Position numbers and translations under genes: made by a program
Shown here: positions 24,416 through 35,523 of the stretch, one piece after another
How the letters are laid out: every line of letters starts with the position of its first letter
Position numbering within the stretch: the first letter of the stretch is position 1
Notes under the pieces: model-generated
What the model saw: only the letters and a program-made list of their open reading frames with translations
The model's database searches: none
What the model was told of the DNA's origin: nothing
DNA from: Acinetobacter sp. A2
GTDB lineage: Bacteria; Pseudomonadota; Gammaproteobacteria; Pseudomonadales; Moraxellaceae
Length of the DNA: 35,561 nucleotides
Reading direction: 5' to 3'
Assembly (NCBI RefSeq): GCF_012371325.1
Contig: NZ_JAAZQX010000026.1
Location: 1-35,561, forward strand

Positions 24416-25771
24416 TTACTTTCCAATACAGAATGATCCAAAAATCTTACCCAACAAATCATCGGCAGAGAAATCACCTGTAATTTCACCCAATGCATTT
24501 TGCGCCAAACGTAAAGACTCAGCTACTAATTCACCTGCATGATAGACCACCAACTGCTCACGTGCTTCTGCCAAGTACTGCTGAGTGCGCTTCATTGCGT
24601 CTAAATGGCGGGTACGTGCAATAAAGGTATCTTCTTCAGGCTGAAATCCTGCATGCGCTGTAATCGCTTCTATGAGCGACTGAACACCTGTTTCCTGTTT
24701 AGCCGACACCGTAATGTGCCTAAAGCCATTAAAATCTGAAATTTCAGCGGCGACTCCAGTTAAATCACATTTATTGCCAATCAACATTAAACGCTTTGGC
24801 TCAATATGCTGAGCAAAATAGTGCTGTGCCAATTGCAGTGGATCTTCATGCTGGCTTAAGTCATAAACCAATAGCAATAAATCTGCCTGTTCAATTTCTT
24901 TAATGGCACGGCGGATGCCTTCTTTTTCAACAATATCGCCTGTTTCACGTAAACCAGCGGTATCGGTCAGAGTAATAGGTAAACCATTTAAGCTGATCTT
25001 TTCATGCAATACGTCACGTGTAGTACCCGCAATATCCGTCACGATGGCACGTTCAATTCCTGCTAGTGCATTCAGCAAAGATGATTTACCTGCATTTGGT
25101 TTACCCGCAATTACCACCTGCAAACCTTCACGCAACAATTGCCCTTGACGTGCAGACTGTTGCACGGCAGTCACCGAAGCAGCAACATCATCTAGCAAAT
25201 TTAAAATTTTCCCATCGGCCAGAAAATCAATTTCCTCTTCGGGAAAATCAATGGCAGCTTCTACGTGCAGGCGCAAATGAATTAATTTTTCCAGCACGGT
25301 ATTCACTTTGGTGGAAAATGTCCCCTGCAAAGAACGTACTGCAGACCGTGCTGCAGCTTGTGAAGTAGCATCAATTAAATCGGCTATCGCTTCAGCCTGT
25401 ACCAAATCCAGTTTGCCATTTTCAAAGGCACGCATGGAAAATTCACCCGCTTTGGCAGCTGTTGCCCCAAGCTCGAGCAAACGAGCGAGCAGGGCATTTT
25501 GAATGACAGGACCACCATGACCCTGCAATTCCACCACATCCTCACCAGTAAATGAGTTTGGATTAGGAAAGCAAATCACCAAGCCTTCATCCATGACCTC
25601 ACCTGCCGCATCATAGAACTGCCTAAAGCCTGCATAACGTGCTTTAGGCAAGGATTTTTCGGTCAAAGCCTCCGCTATGGCATAGGATTTTGGGCCAGAC
25701 AGGCGGATTACCCCCACACCACCACGGCCAGGCGGAGTCGCAATTGCTGCAATGGTGCTGCGGTTATACAT
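24416..25771 (-). CDS. mnmE: tRNA uridine-5-carboxymethylaminomethyl synthesis GTPase MnmE
   Basis: A 451-residue GTPase that, with MnmG, modifies U34 of several tRNAs. The N-terminal domain binds the formyl-folate (TIAAIATPPGRGGVGVIRLS, 6-25; RAFENGKLDLVQAEA). The inserted G domain has the P-loop GKPNAGKS at 223-230, TTRD, DTAG at 270-273 and NKCD. The C-terminus ends in FCIGK, the family's catalytic CxGK motif. The ATG at 25771 follows AGGTGAATTT; a longer frame to 25828 would run into the upstream terminator. yidC lies upstream but is separated by that terminator. mnmG is not in the window. Confidence 0.97.
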   Translation of the reverse strand: MYNRSTIAAIATPPGRGGVGVIRLSGPKSYAIAEALTEKSLPKARYAGFRQFYDAAGEVMDEGLVICFPNPNSFTGEDVVELQGHGGPVIQNALLARLLELGATAAKAGEFSMRAFENGKLDLVQAEAIADLIDATSQAAARSAVRSLQGTFSTKVNTVLEKLIHLRLHVEAAIDFPEEEIDFLADGKILNLLDDVAASVTAVQQSARQGQLLREGLQVVIAGKPNAGKSSLLNALAGIERAIVTDIAGTTRDVLHEKISLNGLPITLTDTAGLRETGDIVEKEGIRRAIKEIEQADLLLLVYDLSQHEDPLQLAQHYFAQHIEPKRLMLIGNKCDLTGVAAEISDFNGFRHITVSAKQETGVQSLIEAITAHAGFQPEEDTFIARTRHLDAMKRTQQYLAEAREQLVVYHAGELVAESLRLAQNALGEITGDFSADDLLGKIFGSFCIGK

Positions 25772-25803
25772 AAATTCACCTAAAACTTTTAAAAGATATA
25801 CAA

Positions 25804-25841
25804 AGAAAAATCCGCCTAAGATTACCATCTTAAGCGGATTT
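25804..25841 (-). terminator. strong terminator between yidC and mnmE
   Basis: Fifteen-base arms AAATCCGCCTAAGAT / ATCTTAAGCGGATTT with one mismatch and a TACC loop. On the minus strand it is followed by a U-rich tract. It stands 20 bases after yidC, so the rpmH-to-yidC unit ends here and mnmE needs read-through or its own promoter. Confidence 0.87.
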
Positions 25842-25861
25842 ATTCAGCTGCTCAGCCACAC

Positions 25862-27625
25862 TTAATTGGCTGGAGTTGCTTGCTCACGTTTGGCACGGTC
25901 TTTCTCAACGCTTTTGTTGATCAAGCTTTGCTGTAAAATCGTAATCAAGTTATTGACAATCCAGTACAGAACCAAGCCTGCAGGGAAGAACAATAAGAAT
26001 ACGGTGAACACAACAGGCATCACACGGAAGATTTTAGCCTGCATTGGATCAGTCGGTTGTGGGTTCAACATTTGTTGAATATACATGGTCACACCCATCA
26101 ATAATGGCAGGATAAACCATGGATCCATTGCCGATAAGTCCTGAATCCAACCTAACCATGGCGCATGACGGAGCTCTACCGATTCCATCAATACCCAATA
26201 CAAAGCAAGGAAAATTGGCATTTGCAGTAGCAATGGCAAGCAACCAGACAATGGGTTGACCTGTTCACGCTTATACAAAGCCATCATTTCTTGCGAGAAA
26301 CGCATACGGTCTTCACCAAACTCTTCTTTCATGCGCTGCATTTCAGGTGCAATCACACGCATTTTCGCCATAGAGCGATAGCTCTTAGACGACAATGGCC
26401 ACAGAATCAGTTTCACTAAAATAGTCAATAGAATAATCGACCAGCCCCAGTTCCCAACTAAACCATGGAAGAATTGCAAGCCAACGAACAATAGCTTGGC
26501 AATTGGCCATAACCAGCCATAATCCACAGTTTGGTTCAAACCAGTCGCTAAATCTTTTAATTCAGACTGAATTTTTGGGCCAGAATAGAACGTCGCATCG
26601 ACTTCAGCCACCGTACCTGCAGGTACATTAATGGTTGGTGAAGTGAAACCAATGATGTTCATTTCATCGGTAGACTTACGTGATTCCAGTTTCGCAGCGT
26701 ACGGCTGACCATCGGCTTGTGTCAGTTTTAATTGACCAGGCACCCATGCACTCACGAAATAGTGCTGTACCACTGCCACCCAACCGCCTGTTGCATCAAT
26801 ACTCAGTTTTTCTTCATTGAAGTTGTCAAATTTCAGCTTGTTGTAGTGCTCATCAGGCGTACCCCATGCACCACCCAGGAACGTTCCCAAAGTAAAAATA
26901 CCTTGGTCTGACTTACCAGGATCATCTGAATTGTCACGTTTGATCTGACCAAACATCTGACCTTGCCAATTTTGCTTACTACGGTTAATCACTTTGTGAT
27001 TGACCAATACAGGGTATTCACCCTCAGTAAAACTAAAGGTCTTGATGATTTCAACGCCATCTGCAGTTTTATACACCATTGGTACAGTTAAAGTCTTAAC
27101 TGTTTCACCGGCTTTATTTTTGCTGTCTTTGGCATCGGCTAAGCTATAGTTTGATTTTTCAATTTCATAGCTTGGACGACCATTACGACTACTGTCTGGA
27201 CCATTTAACCCGATTAACCCAGATTGCGCGACATAAGTGCGCTTAGCGTCGCTTTCCAGCATCACGAAAGGATCGTCACTGTCTTTATTCTTGTCATGAT
27301 TGAGTAATTCAACACGAACAATATCACCACCTTTAGGATTAATCCAAAGATGATAAAGGTCAGTTTGTACTGAAATAAGCTGCTGACTTACAGGTGCTGT
27401 GGCATCGGTTGTTTGCTGTGCAGGAATATTTGCTTGCGGTACATCAGAAGCTGCTGTAGCCGTTTGGCCATTCGGCAAATCTGCAGACACTTCATGTGAA
27501 ACAACGGCAGTTTGTTGCTGCGGTGCTGTTTCAGCATTTCCATAATCTTTTTGCCACGCCAAAATGAGCAAATATGCGACGACAAACATGGCCCCGAGAA
27601 TTGCAAACCTGGCCCATTGTTGCAT
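25862..27625 (-). CDS. yidC: membrane protein insertase YidC
   Basis: A 587-residue inner-membrane insertase that places proteins in the membrane alone or with SecYEG. The N-terminal helix (about 5-23) is followed by a low-complexity Gln/Thr/Ala stretch (to about 80) and a large periplasmic domain (about 80-350). The conserved five-helix core follows: NWGWSIILLTILVKLILWPLS, MKEEFGEDRMRFSQEMMALYKREQVNPLSGCLPLLLQMP (part only), and FPAGLVLYWIVNNLITILQQ near the end. Size and layout fit gammaproteobacterial YidC. yidD lies 18 bases upstream on the same strand. A strong terminator follows. Confidence 0.97.
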   Translation of the reverse strand: MQQWARFAILGAMFVVAYLLILAWQKDYGNAETAPQQQTAVVSHEVSADLPNGQTATAASDVPQANIPAQQTTDATAPVSQQLISVQTDLYHLWINPKGGDIVRVELLNHDKNKDSDDPFVMLESDAKRTYVAQSGLIGLNGPDSSRNGRPSYEIEKSNYSLADAKDSKNKAGETVKTLTVPMVYKTADGVEIIKTFSFTEGEYPVLVNHKVINRSKQNWQGQMFGQIKRDNSDDPGKSDQGIFTLGTFLGGAWGTPDEHYNKLKFDNFNEEKLSIDATGGWVAVVQHYFVSAWVPGQLKLTQADGQPYAAKLESRKSTDEMNIIGFTSPTINVPAGTVAEVDATFYSGPKIQSELKDLATGLNQTVDYGWLWPIAKLLFVGLQFFHGLVGNWGWSIILLTILVKLILWPLSSKSYRSMAKMRVIAPEMQRMKEEFGEDRMRFSQEMMALYKREQVNPLSGCLPLLLQMPIFLALYWVLMESVELRHAPWLGWIQDLSAMDPWFILPLLMGVTMYIQQMLNPQPTDPMQAKIFRVMPVVFTVFLLFFPAGLVLYWIVNNLITILQQSLINKSVEKDRAKREQATPAN

Positions 27626-27643
27626 ATCTATTACCCCAAGTGG

Positions 27644-27952
27644 TTAGAGTGATTTTTGGTTCAATAAACGATCACGAAAGGGTACAGTAATGTGATGCGT
27701 TTGAGAATCTATTTGCTGAAATGAAATAAAACGAATGACTTTTGGCGGCACTGGGTCATAACCTGAACCACCCCACGGATGACAACGACAAATACGTTTT
27801 GTAGCCAGCCACACACCACTCACAGCACCATGGCTATGCACTGCTTCCAAAGCATATTGAGAACAAGTTGGAATATAACGACAGCGCGGGCCCAATAACG
27901 GACTAATCGCGATCTGATAGAAACGTATCAACCAATGCAGTAAACGTACCAT
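27644..27952 (-). CDS. yidD: membrane protein insertion efficiency factor YidD
   Basis: A 102-residue small amphipathic protein that assists YidC-dependent membrane insertion. The conserved core [23 protein letters not shown] is at about 8-30, followed by [12 protein letters not shown] and [15 protein letters not shown], with the family's three cysteines. It has a short variable C-terminal extension (about 75-102). It sits between rnpA (9 bases upstream) and yidC (18 bases downstream), the normal order, and is surely part of the same transcript. Confidence 0.95.
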   Translation of the reverse strand: MVRLLHWLIRFYQIAISPLLGPRCRYIPTCSQYALEAVHSHGAVSGVWLATKRICRCHPWGGSGYDPVPPKVIRFISFQQIDSQTHHITVPFRDRLLNQKSL

Positions 27953-27961
27953 TGGCCATCT

Positions 27962-28354
27962 CTACTTTTGTGGGGAGGGAGCTATTTTTGAATGCTTTTT
28001 GGCAAGACGTTGCAACTTTTGCCAAGCAAATTGTAATTGCTGATGCAATTCCGCATTAGATACAGTGTCAATCCCGACTTTGGGCATTACCACAATATCC
28101 AAGTCATTTAATTGCTGTTGATGCAAGCGAAAGCTTTCGCGAGCAAGTCGTTTTACTCGATTTCGTTCGTGTGCACGACGCACTTTCTTTTTTGCAACGA
28201 CAAGACCCAAACGGCTATTTGGCAGTTCGGAATGTTTTGCAAGAAATAAGAAATGGGGTTGATGCACTTTAAAAAGCGCACCATCAAACACACCTTTATA
28301 ATCGGCAGCACAGCGTAATCTCAACTCTGTGCTGAAGCCATAAAGTGTTGTCAT
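27962..28354 (-). CDS. rnpA: ribonuclease P protein component
   Basis: A 130-residue basic protein that helps RNase P RNA cleave the 5' leader from pre-tRNA. The hallmark motif [22 protein letters not shown] is near residues 54-75 (first part [16 protein letters not shown]), preceded by SRLGLVVA. I chose ATG 28354; an in-frame TTG three codons upstream is less likely. It follows rpmH by 31 bases, the conserved order. Confidence 0.96.
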   Translation of the reverse strand: MTTLYGFSTELRLRCAADYKGVFDGALFKVHQPHFLFLAKHSELPNSRLGLVVAKKKVRRAHERNRVKRLARESFRLHQQQLNDLDIVVMPKVGIDTVSNAELHQQLQFAWQKLQRLAKKHSKIAPSPQK

Positions 28355-28385
28355 AACACCCAAAAGTCGGTTCAGCGTGACTGTA

Positions 28386-28520
28386 TTAAACAGTTAAGCT
28401 GTGACGACCTTTTGCACGACGGCGAGCTAATACTTGACGACCAGCTTTAGTAGCCATACGAGCACGGAAACCATGAACGCGCTTACGCTTTAATTCAGAT
28501 GGTTGAAATGTACGTTTCAT
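28386..28520 (-). CDS. rpmH: 50S ribosomal protein L34
   Basis: A 44-residue protein reading [20 protein letters not shown] and then [20 protein letters not shown] with the tail SLTV, a near-perfect L34. It was found by direct translation of the minus strand, since it is very short. GGAG lies eight bases before ATG. It is the first gene of the rpmH-rnpA-yidD-yidC unit that reads away from oriC, behind a strong promoter. Confidence 0.98.
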
Positions 28521-28559
28521 ATCGAAACTCCAAAAATGATCTTTCTATAAAGGTCCGCG

Positions 28560-28588
28560 ATTTTAGTGCTCATTGCTTGAGCTGTCAA
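28560..28588 (-). promoter_or_regulatory. sigma-70 promoter of rpmH-rnpA
   Basis: On the minus strand a perfect -35 TTGACA (28583-28588), 17 bp spacer, and -10 TAAAAT (28560-28565). Transcription would start about 33 bases before the rpmH ATG. Confidence 0.88.
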
Positions 28589-28680
28589 TGAAAAACACGT
28601 TTTCTTATTAAATAAGCCTTAATTTTTCATTCAACTTACTTTTGCCAGCGTGTTCAGTTTTTTTGGTAATTTTAAAATAT

Positions 28681-29160
28681 ACACAAGATAAACATTTGTT
28701 TATGCTTGACTAATAAGTTATTAACAGTATTATTCACATAATTATCCACAAGTTTATTCGCTTTTAATTTATGGCTGTTGTTTTGAATTTAAATTTAAAC
28801 CATAGCTGAATTATCCACAGCAGCTTGCGCTCTTATAAATAAATTCAAATTTATAAATTTAAATTTATTACTATTAGGGCAGCATTTTTCTGTGGGAAAG
28901 CCACTTTTTATATAATAAAACAATGAGATGTATTGTGGATATCTGTGTTTTTATAAGTTTAATACTTTGTGGATAACTTTATGTTATATTTTATCCACAT
29001 CTTGCGGATAAACTTATCCACACCACGATATAAATTTAAATTCAGGTTTGATGATTTCTTTTTTGAGCAATTTTGCTGATTTTGTCATGACAGATGTGGA
29101 TAACTTGGTTAGAATGGCGACCCGCTCAGGCGGTCTAGGTAAGTTTTAAATTTAAAATGG
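28681..29160. other. oriC: chromosomal replication origin oriC
   Basis: This gene-free AT-rich region between rpmH and dnaA has six exact DnaA boxes. Four are TTATCCACA (28742, 28811, 28991, 29014) and two are TGTGGATAA (28968, 29095). Near-matches lie at 28730 (TTATTCACA), 28934 and 29003. Very AT-rich stretches at 28780-28800 and 28836-28870, and the AT tract at 29030-29045, are candidates for the unwinding element. The 10-mer TGAATTTAAA of the 9.9 kb array occurs at 28784 and, reversed, at 29035. Location next to dnaA and box density make this oriC. Edges are approximate. Confidence 0.93.
29087..29115 (+). promoter_or_regulatory. dnaA promoter with an embedded DnaA box
   Basis: A -35 ATGACA (29087-29092), 17 bp spacer and -10 TAGAAT (29110-29115). 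A perfect DnaA box (29095-29103) fills the spacer, so DnaA binding would block RNA polymerase. This fits autorepression. The leader is about 57 bases. Confidence 0.7.
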
Positions 29161-29178
29161 ATTGAATAGGGGTTTCAC

Positions 29179-30555
29179 ATGCTTTGGACGGACTGCTTAA
29201 ATCGCTTGCGACAAGAGCTCTCTGGAAATGTCTTTACAATGTGGATTCGCCCATTGGTGGCAGAAGAAGTTGAAGATACATTAAAACTTTATGCGCCTAA
29301 TCCTTATTGGACACGCTACATTCAAGAGCATCATCTCGAGTTAATTGCTATTTTGGCCGAACAACTGTCTGAAGGACGGGTGCGTAAGGTTGAAATTTTG
29401 GTCGATTCACGTCCAGGTGCAATTTTATCTGCCAGTGAACAACCTGCTACAACTACAGCTGCGCTGGAATCTGCGCCTGTGCCTATTGCAAAACCTAAGC
29501 GCGAAAAAGAAGAGTCTTCTGCAAAGAGTCGTAAACGCCAGTTAAATCCGTTATTCACCTTTTCTTTGTTTGTAGAAGGTCGTTCTAACCAAATGGCTGC
29601 GGAAACCTGTCGCAAGGTTTTGACCCAGTTGGGGGCATCTCAGCATAACCCGTTATTTTTGTATGGCCCTACAGGTTTGGGTAAGACCCACTTAATGCAA
29701 GCAGTGGGTAATGCTTTGTTGCAAGCCAAACCCAATGCTCGGGTCATGTATATGACTGCAGAAAGTTTTGTGCAGGACTTTGTCAGCTCTTTGCAGCAAG
29801 GTAAAGTTGAAGAATTCAAGAAAAACTGTCGTTCTTTAGATTTATTGTTGGTCGATGACATCCATTTACTGGCTGGTAAAGAAGCCAGTTTGGTCGAGTT
29901 TTTCTATACTTTTAACGCATTACTCGATGAATCTAAACAGATTATTTTAACCTCAGACCGTTATCCAAAAGAATTAACTGAATTGGATGCTCGTTTGGTG
30001 TCACGTTTTTCGTGGGGCTTGTCTGTAGGGGTTGAACCACCCGATATTGAAACCCGTATTGAAATTTTATTAAAGAAAGCCGAAAGCAGTGCAGTAGATT
30101 TACCACGTAATTGTGCTTTATTTATTGCTCAACAGGTGGTGGCGAACGTTCGTGAATTAGAGGGCGCCTTGAATAAAGTCGTCGCCATTTCACGTTTTAA
30201 AGGCACACCTATTGATCTAGATGTGGTTCGTGAATCTTTAAAAGACGTTTTAGCAATTCGTGCGCGTACCATCAGCACAGAAAATATTCAGCGTGTGGTG
30301 AGTGAGTATTTCCGTATTCCTTTAAAAGAATTGGTGGGGCCAAAACGTACACGTATTTATGCACGTCCACGTCAGTTGGCGATGGGCTTAGCGCGTGAAC
30401 TCACAGGTGATAGTTTCCCAGAAATTGGTATGGCATTTGGTGGGCGTGATCACAGTACCGTGATGCATGCCTGCGAAAAAGTACAAAGCCTGCGTGAAGA
30501 AGATCCGATCTTTAACGAAGACTATAAAAACTTGCAACGCTTGTTGCAAAGTTGA
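29179..30555 (+). CDS. dnaA: chromosomal replication initiator DnaA
   Basis: A 458-residue initiator. Domain I (1-80) begins MLWTDCLNRLRQELSGNVFT. Domain II is a short variable linker (about 81-122). The AAA+ domain III has Walker A GPTGLGKT at 163-170, Walker B LLLVDDIHLL and the sensor region LTSDRYPKEL. Domain IV carries the DnaA-box signature GRDHSTVMHACEKV near 424-437. The site before ATG is AGGGG at modest spacing. It is the first gene of the dnaA-dnaN-recF-gyrB cluster, all on one strand. Confidence 0.98.
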   Translation: MLWTDCLNRLRQELSGNVFTMWIRPLVAEEVEDTLKLYAPNPYWTRYIQEHHLELIAILAEQLSEGRVRKVEILVDSRPGAILSASEQPATTTAALESAPVPIAKPKREKEESSAKSRKRQLNPLFTFSLFVEGRSNQMAAETCRKVLTQLGASQHNPLFLYGPTGLGKTHLMQAVGNALLQAKPNARVMYMTAESFVQDFVSSLQQGKVEEFKKNCRSLDLLLVDDIHLLAGKEASLVEFFYTFNALLDESKQIILTSDRYPKELTELDARLVSRFSWGLSVGVEPPDIETRIEILLKKAESSAVDLPRNCALFIAQQVVANVRELEGALNKVVAISRFKGTPIDLDVVRESLKDVLAIRARTISTENIQRVVSEYFRIPLKELVGPKRTRIYARPRQLAMGLARELTGDSFPEIGMAFGGRDHSTVMHACEKVQSLREEDPIFNEDYKNLQRLLQS

Positions 30556-30583
30556 CCGAATTTGCTCAAATTCTGTTCTTGCC

Positions 30584-30604
30584 ATGCGGCAGCTTTTGCC
30601 GCAT
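30584..30604 (+). other. hairpin between dnaA and dnaN
   Basis: A perfect 8 bp stem ATGCGGCA / TGCCGCAT with a 5-base loop, 28 bases after the dnaA stop and 59 before dnaN. No T tract follows, so it is not a standard terminator. It may stabilise or separate the two messages. Confidence 0.5.
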
Positions 30605-30663
30605 AGTACACTGCTAAAAAATCTATTTTATTCTCCAATCTTCAGTTGTTAGAGGAATGCACC

Positions 30664-31812
30664 GTGCGTTTAAAAATCGCGAAAGAAAGCTTACTGAATG
30701 TTCTGTCACATGTCGTAGGAGCGGTTGAACGTCGCCATACCTTAAATATTTTATCTAATGTCAAAGTACAGGTGACAGAGCAAGCGCTCACCATTACAGG
30801 TTCAGACTTAGAAGTTGAATTGGTGGCCAGTACTCAATTGGCAGAAGGTGCATGTTTGCAAGCTGGGGAAACTACAGTACCTGCACGTAAACTCATGGAT
30901 ATTTGTAAATCTTTGCCAAGCGCAGCTTTAATTGATTTACAAATCACTGAAGATCAGCGTTGTATTTTAAAATCAGGCAATAGCCGCTTTGTATTGGGCA
31001 CTTTGCCTGCAGAAGATTATCCGTTGTTGGCCACTGAAAATGCTCAAGGTACACAAGTGACAGTGACCGAACGTGAATTAAAACGCCTATTTGAAAAAAC
31101 TGCGTTTGCCATGGCGGTGCAAGATGTTCGTTTTTATTTAACAGGTACTTTGCTTGAAATTGACGAAAATCAATTACGTGCAGTAACCACCGACGGTCAC
31201 CGTTTGGCTTTATGTGAAACCGTGGCATCTTCTACGGCTACGCAATTGATTCAAGCAATTGTGCCGCGTAAGGCAGTGGCTGAATTGCAACGTTTACTCA
31301 GTATTGAAGATGAGCAATTGGCGTTGTTAATTGGACGTGAATTGTTAAACGTGACCATTCGTACCCCAAGCCGTGACAAAGAACAAGCGGATATTACCGT
31401 GCGTTTCACCACAAAACTGATTGATGGTAAATTCCCAGATTATCGTCGTGTGATTCCTCGTGGTGGCGACAAAAACGTGCTGATTGCACATGATGTTTTT
31501 AAACAGTCTTTACAGCGTGTTGCGATTTTAAGTAATGAAAAATTACGTGGCGTATTTCTGAACTTTAGTGCAGACACTTTGCAGTTACGCGCCAATAACC
31601 CAGAACAAGATGAAGCCATTGAAGATTTAGCGATTCAATATGCTGACTCACCGTTAGAAATGTCTTTTAACGCGCAATATTTATTAGATGTTTTGGGCGC
31701 ATTAGATGGTGATGATGTTTCTATGACCATGACTGAAGCCAATCAGTCAGTATTGGTACAAGACCCAGCGCATCAAGATCAAACTTATGTTGTAATGCCA
31801 ATGCGTGTTTAA
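30664..31812 (+). CDS. dnaN: DNA polymerase III beta sliding clamp
   Basis: A 382-residue clamp, made of three similar domains that dimerise into a ring to tether polymerase III. The start MRLKIAKESLLNVLSHVVGA and ends YVVMPMRV are standard; the domain-3 cleft residues in GVFLNF and YVVMPMRV form the client-binding pocket. The start is GTG at 30664 with AGAGGAA upstream, giving the exact family N-terminus; an upstream ATG (30646) would add six odd residues. It follows dnaA after a hairpin. Confidence 0.98.
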   Translation: MRLKIAKESLLNVLSHVVGAVERRHTLNILSNVKVQVTEQALTITGSDLEVELVASTQLAEGACLQAGETTVPARKLMDICKSLPSAALIDLQITEDQRCILKSGNSRFVLGTLPAEDYPLLATENAQGTQVTVTERELKRLFEKTAFAMAVQDVRFYLTGTLLEIDENQLRAVTTDGHRLALCETVASSTATQLIQAIVPRKAVAELQRLLSIEDEQLALLIGRELLNVTIRTPSRDKEQADITVRFTTKLIDGKFPDYRRVIPRGGDKNVLIAHDVFKQSLQRVAILSNEKLRGVFLNFSADTLQLRANNPEQDEAIEDLAIQYADSPLEMSFNAQYLLDVLGALDGDDVSMTMTEANQSVLVQDPAHQDQTYVVMPMRV

Positions 31813-31849
31813 GCGAGTCGTGTATTCAAAAAAATAATTTAGCTGAATC

Positions 31850-32932
31850 ATGCATATTACGCGTTTACATATAGAGCGTGTTCGGAACTTAAAAGCGGTT
31901 GCACTTCATGAGTTGCAGCCGTTTAATGTCTTTTATGGGCAAAATGGCTCAGGAAAAACTTCTATTTTAGAGGCGGTTCATTTACTTGCCACAGGCCGCT
32001 CTTTTCGTACCCATATTCCAAAAAATTATATTCAGAACAGCAGCCAAGATGCGATTGTATTTGCCCAGTCTTTGACAGAAAAAATTGGTATGCAAAAAAT
32101 GGCTTCAGGTGAGCAGTTGATTAAAGTCAATGGTGACCCTGTTGCAACCCAAGGTCAGCTGGCTAAGATTTTACCTTTGCAATTGATTGATCCACTCAGT
32201 ACCGAAATTATTGACCATGGGGCCAAACCACGGCGTCAGTTGCTGGACTGGTTGATGTTCCACGTGGAACCAGAATTTTATCATGCATGGCAATACTATT
32301 CCCGTGCCTTAAAACAACGCAATAGCCTACTCAAATCTCAACGTCATTTAAGTCTGTCTGATCTAGAGCCGTGGAACAAAATGCTCAGTGATTATGGGGA
32401 GATTTTGCATCGGCAACGGGTTGGTGTTATGGAGCAATGGCAACAGTTTTTTGCTCAGGACTTGCAGCAGTTATTGCCAGATTTAGAGATTCGTCTGGAA
32501 TATAGCGCAGGCTTTCATACCGATACGGGCTTGCTGAATGATCTGTGCAATTATCATCAAAAAGATCTAGAGCGTCGTTATACCGAATACGGCCCACACC
32601 GTGCCGATTTACGCCTAAAAACCCCAATGGGCGATGCAGATGTGGTGCTGTCACGTGGGCAGAAAAAGCTATTGATTATGGCCTTAAAACTTTCACAGAT
32701 TGCAATGCTGCATGCGTGCAACAAGGAAACTGTGGTATTATTAGATGATCTGACAGCAGAATTAGATTTAAGCGCACAACAACGTTTAATTGAACGATTA
32801 AGCCAATTGGGTAGTCAAGTTTTTATTACCACTTTAGATCATCAATCCGTGCAACAACACTTACAAGCGTTGTCGATTCCTTATCGCTTATTTCAGGTCG
32901 ATCACGGTACGGTGCAGGCTGTTGAGCAATAA
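31850..32932 (+). CDS. recF: DNA replication and repair protein RecF
   Basis: A 360-residue SMC-like ATPase that helps load RecA at gapped DNA with RecO and RecR. Walker A is GQNGSGKTS at 30-38, the ABC signature LSRGQKK is near 265-271, and Walker B is [12 protein letters not shown] near 297-308. Length is normal. It starts 37 bases after dnaN and has no strong site. It contains parS-like site 3 in the codons for FHVE (positions near residues 137-140), a motif conserved in RecF itself. Confidence 0.97.
   Translation: MHITRLHIERVRNLKAVALHELQPFNVFYGQNGSGKTSILEAVHLLATGRSFRTHIPKNYIQNSSQDAIVFAQSLTEKIGMQKMASGEQLIKVNGDPVATQGQLAKILPLQLIDPLSTEIIDHGAKPRRQLLDWLMFHVEPEFYHAWQYYSRALKQRNSLLKSQRHLSLSDLEPWNKMLSDYGEILHRQRVGVMEQWQQFFAQDLQQLLPDLEIRLEYSAGFHTDTGLLNDLCNYHQKDLERRYTEYGPHRADLRLKTPMGDADVVLSRGQKKLLIMALKLSQIAMLHACNKETVVLLDDLTAELDLSAQQRLIERLSQLGSQVFITTLDHQSVQQHLQALSIPYRLFQVDHGTVQAVEQ
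32256..32271. other. parS-like ParB binding site 3, inside recF
   Basis: TGTTCCACGTGGAACC contains the perfect 14 bp palindrome GTTCCACGTGGAAC, the form used by Pseudomonas parS. It encodes Met-Phe-His-Val-Glu-Pro in RecF. It is 3.1 kb right of the dnaA start. Confidence 0.82.
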
Positions 32933-32966
32933 TTTTTTATCTTTGGATAGACCTATTTTTCACTAG

Positions 32967-35444
<2,478 letters not shown>

Positions 35445-35486
35445 TTAGCGCCAAGACAATGCATTGTAAAAAGCACTCTACGGAGT

Positions 35487-35523
35487 AATGCCAGTCAGTT
35501 AAGAAATTGACTGGCATTTTCTT
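35487..35523 (+). terminator. rho-independent terminator after gyrB
   Basis: Arms AATGCCAGTCA / TGACTGGCATT with a 10-base loop, then TTTTCTT, 43 bases after the gyrB stop. It probably ends the dnaA-gyrB transcript. Confidence 0.85.
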
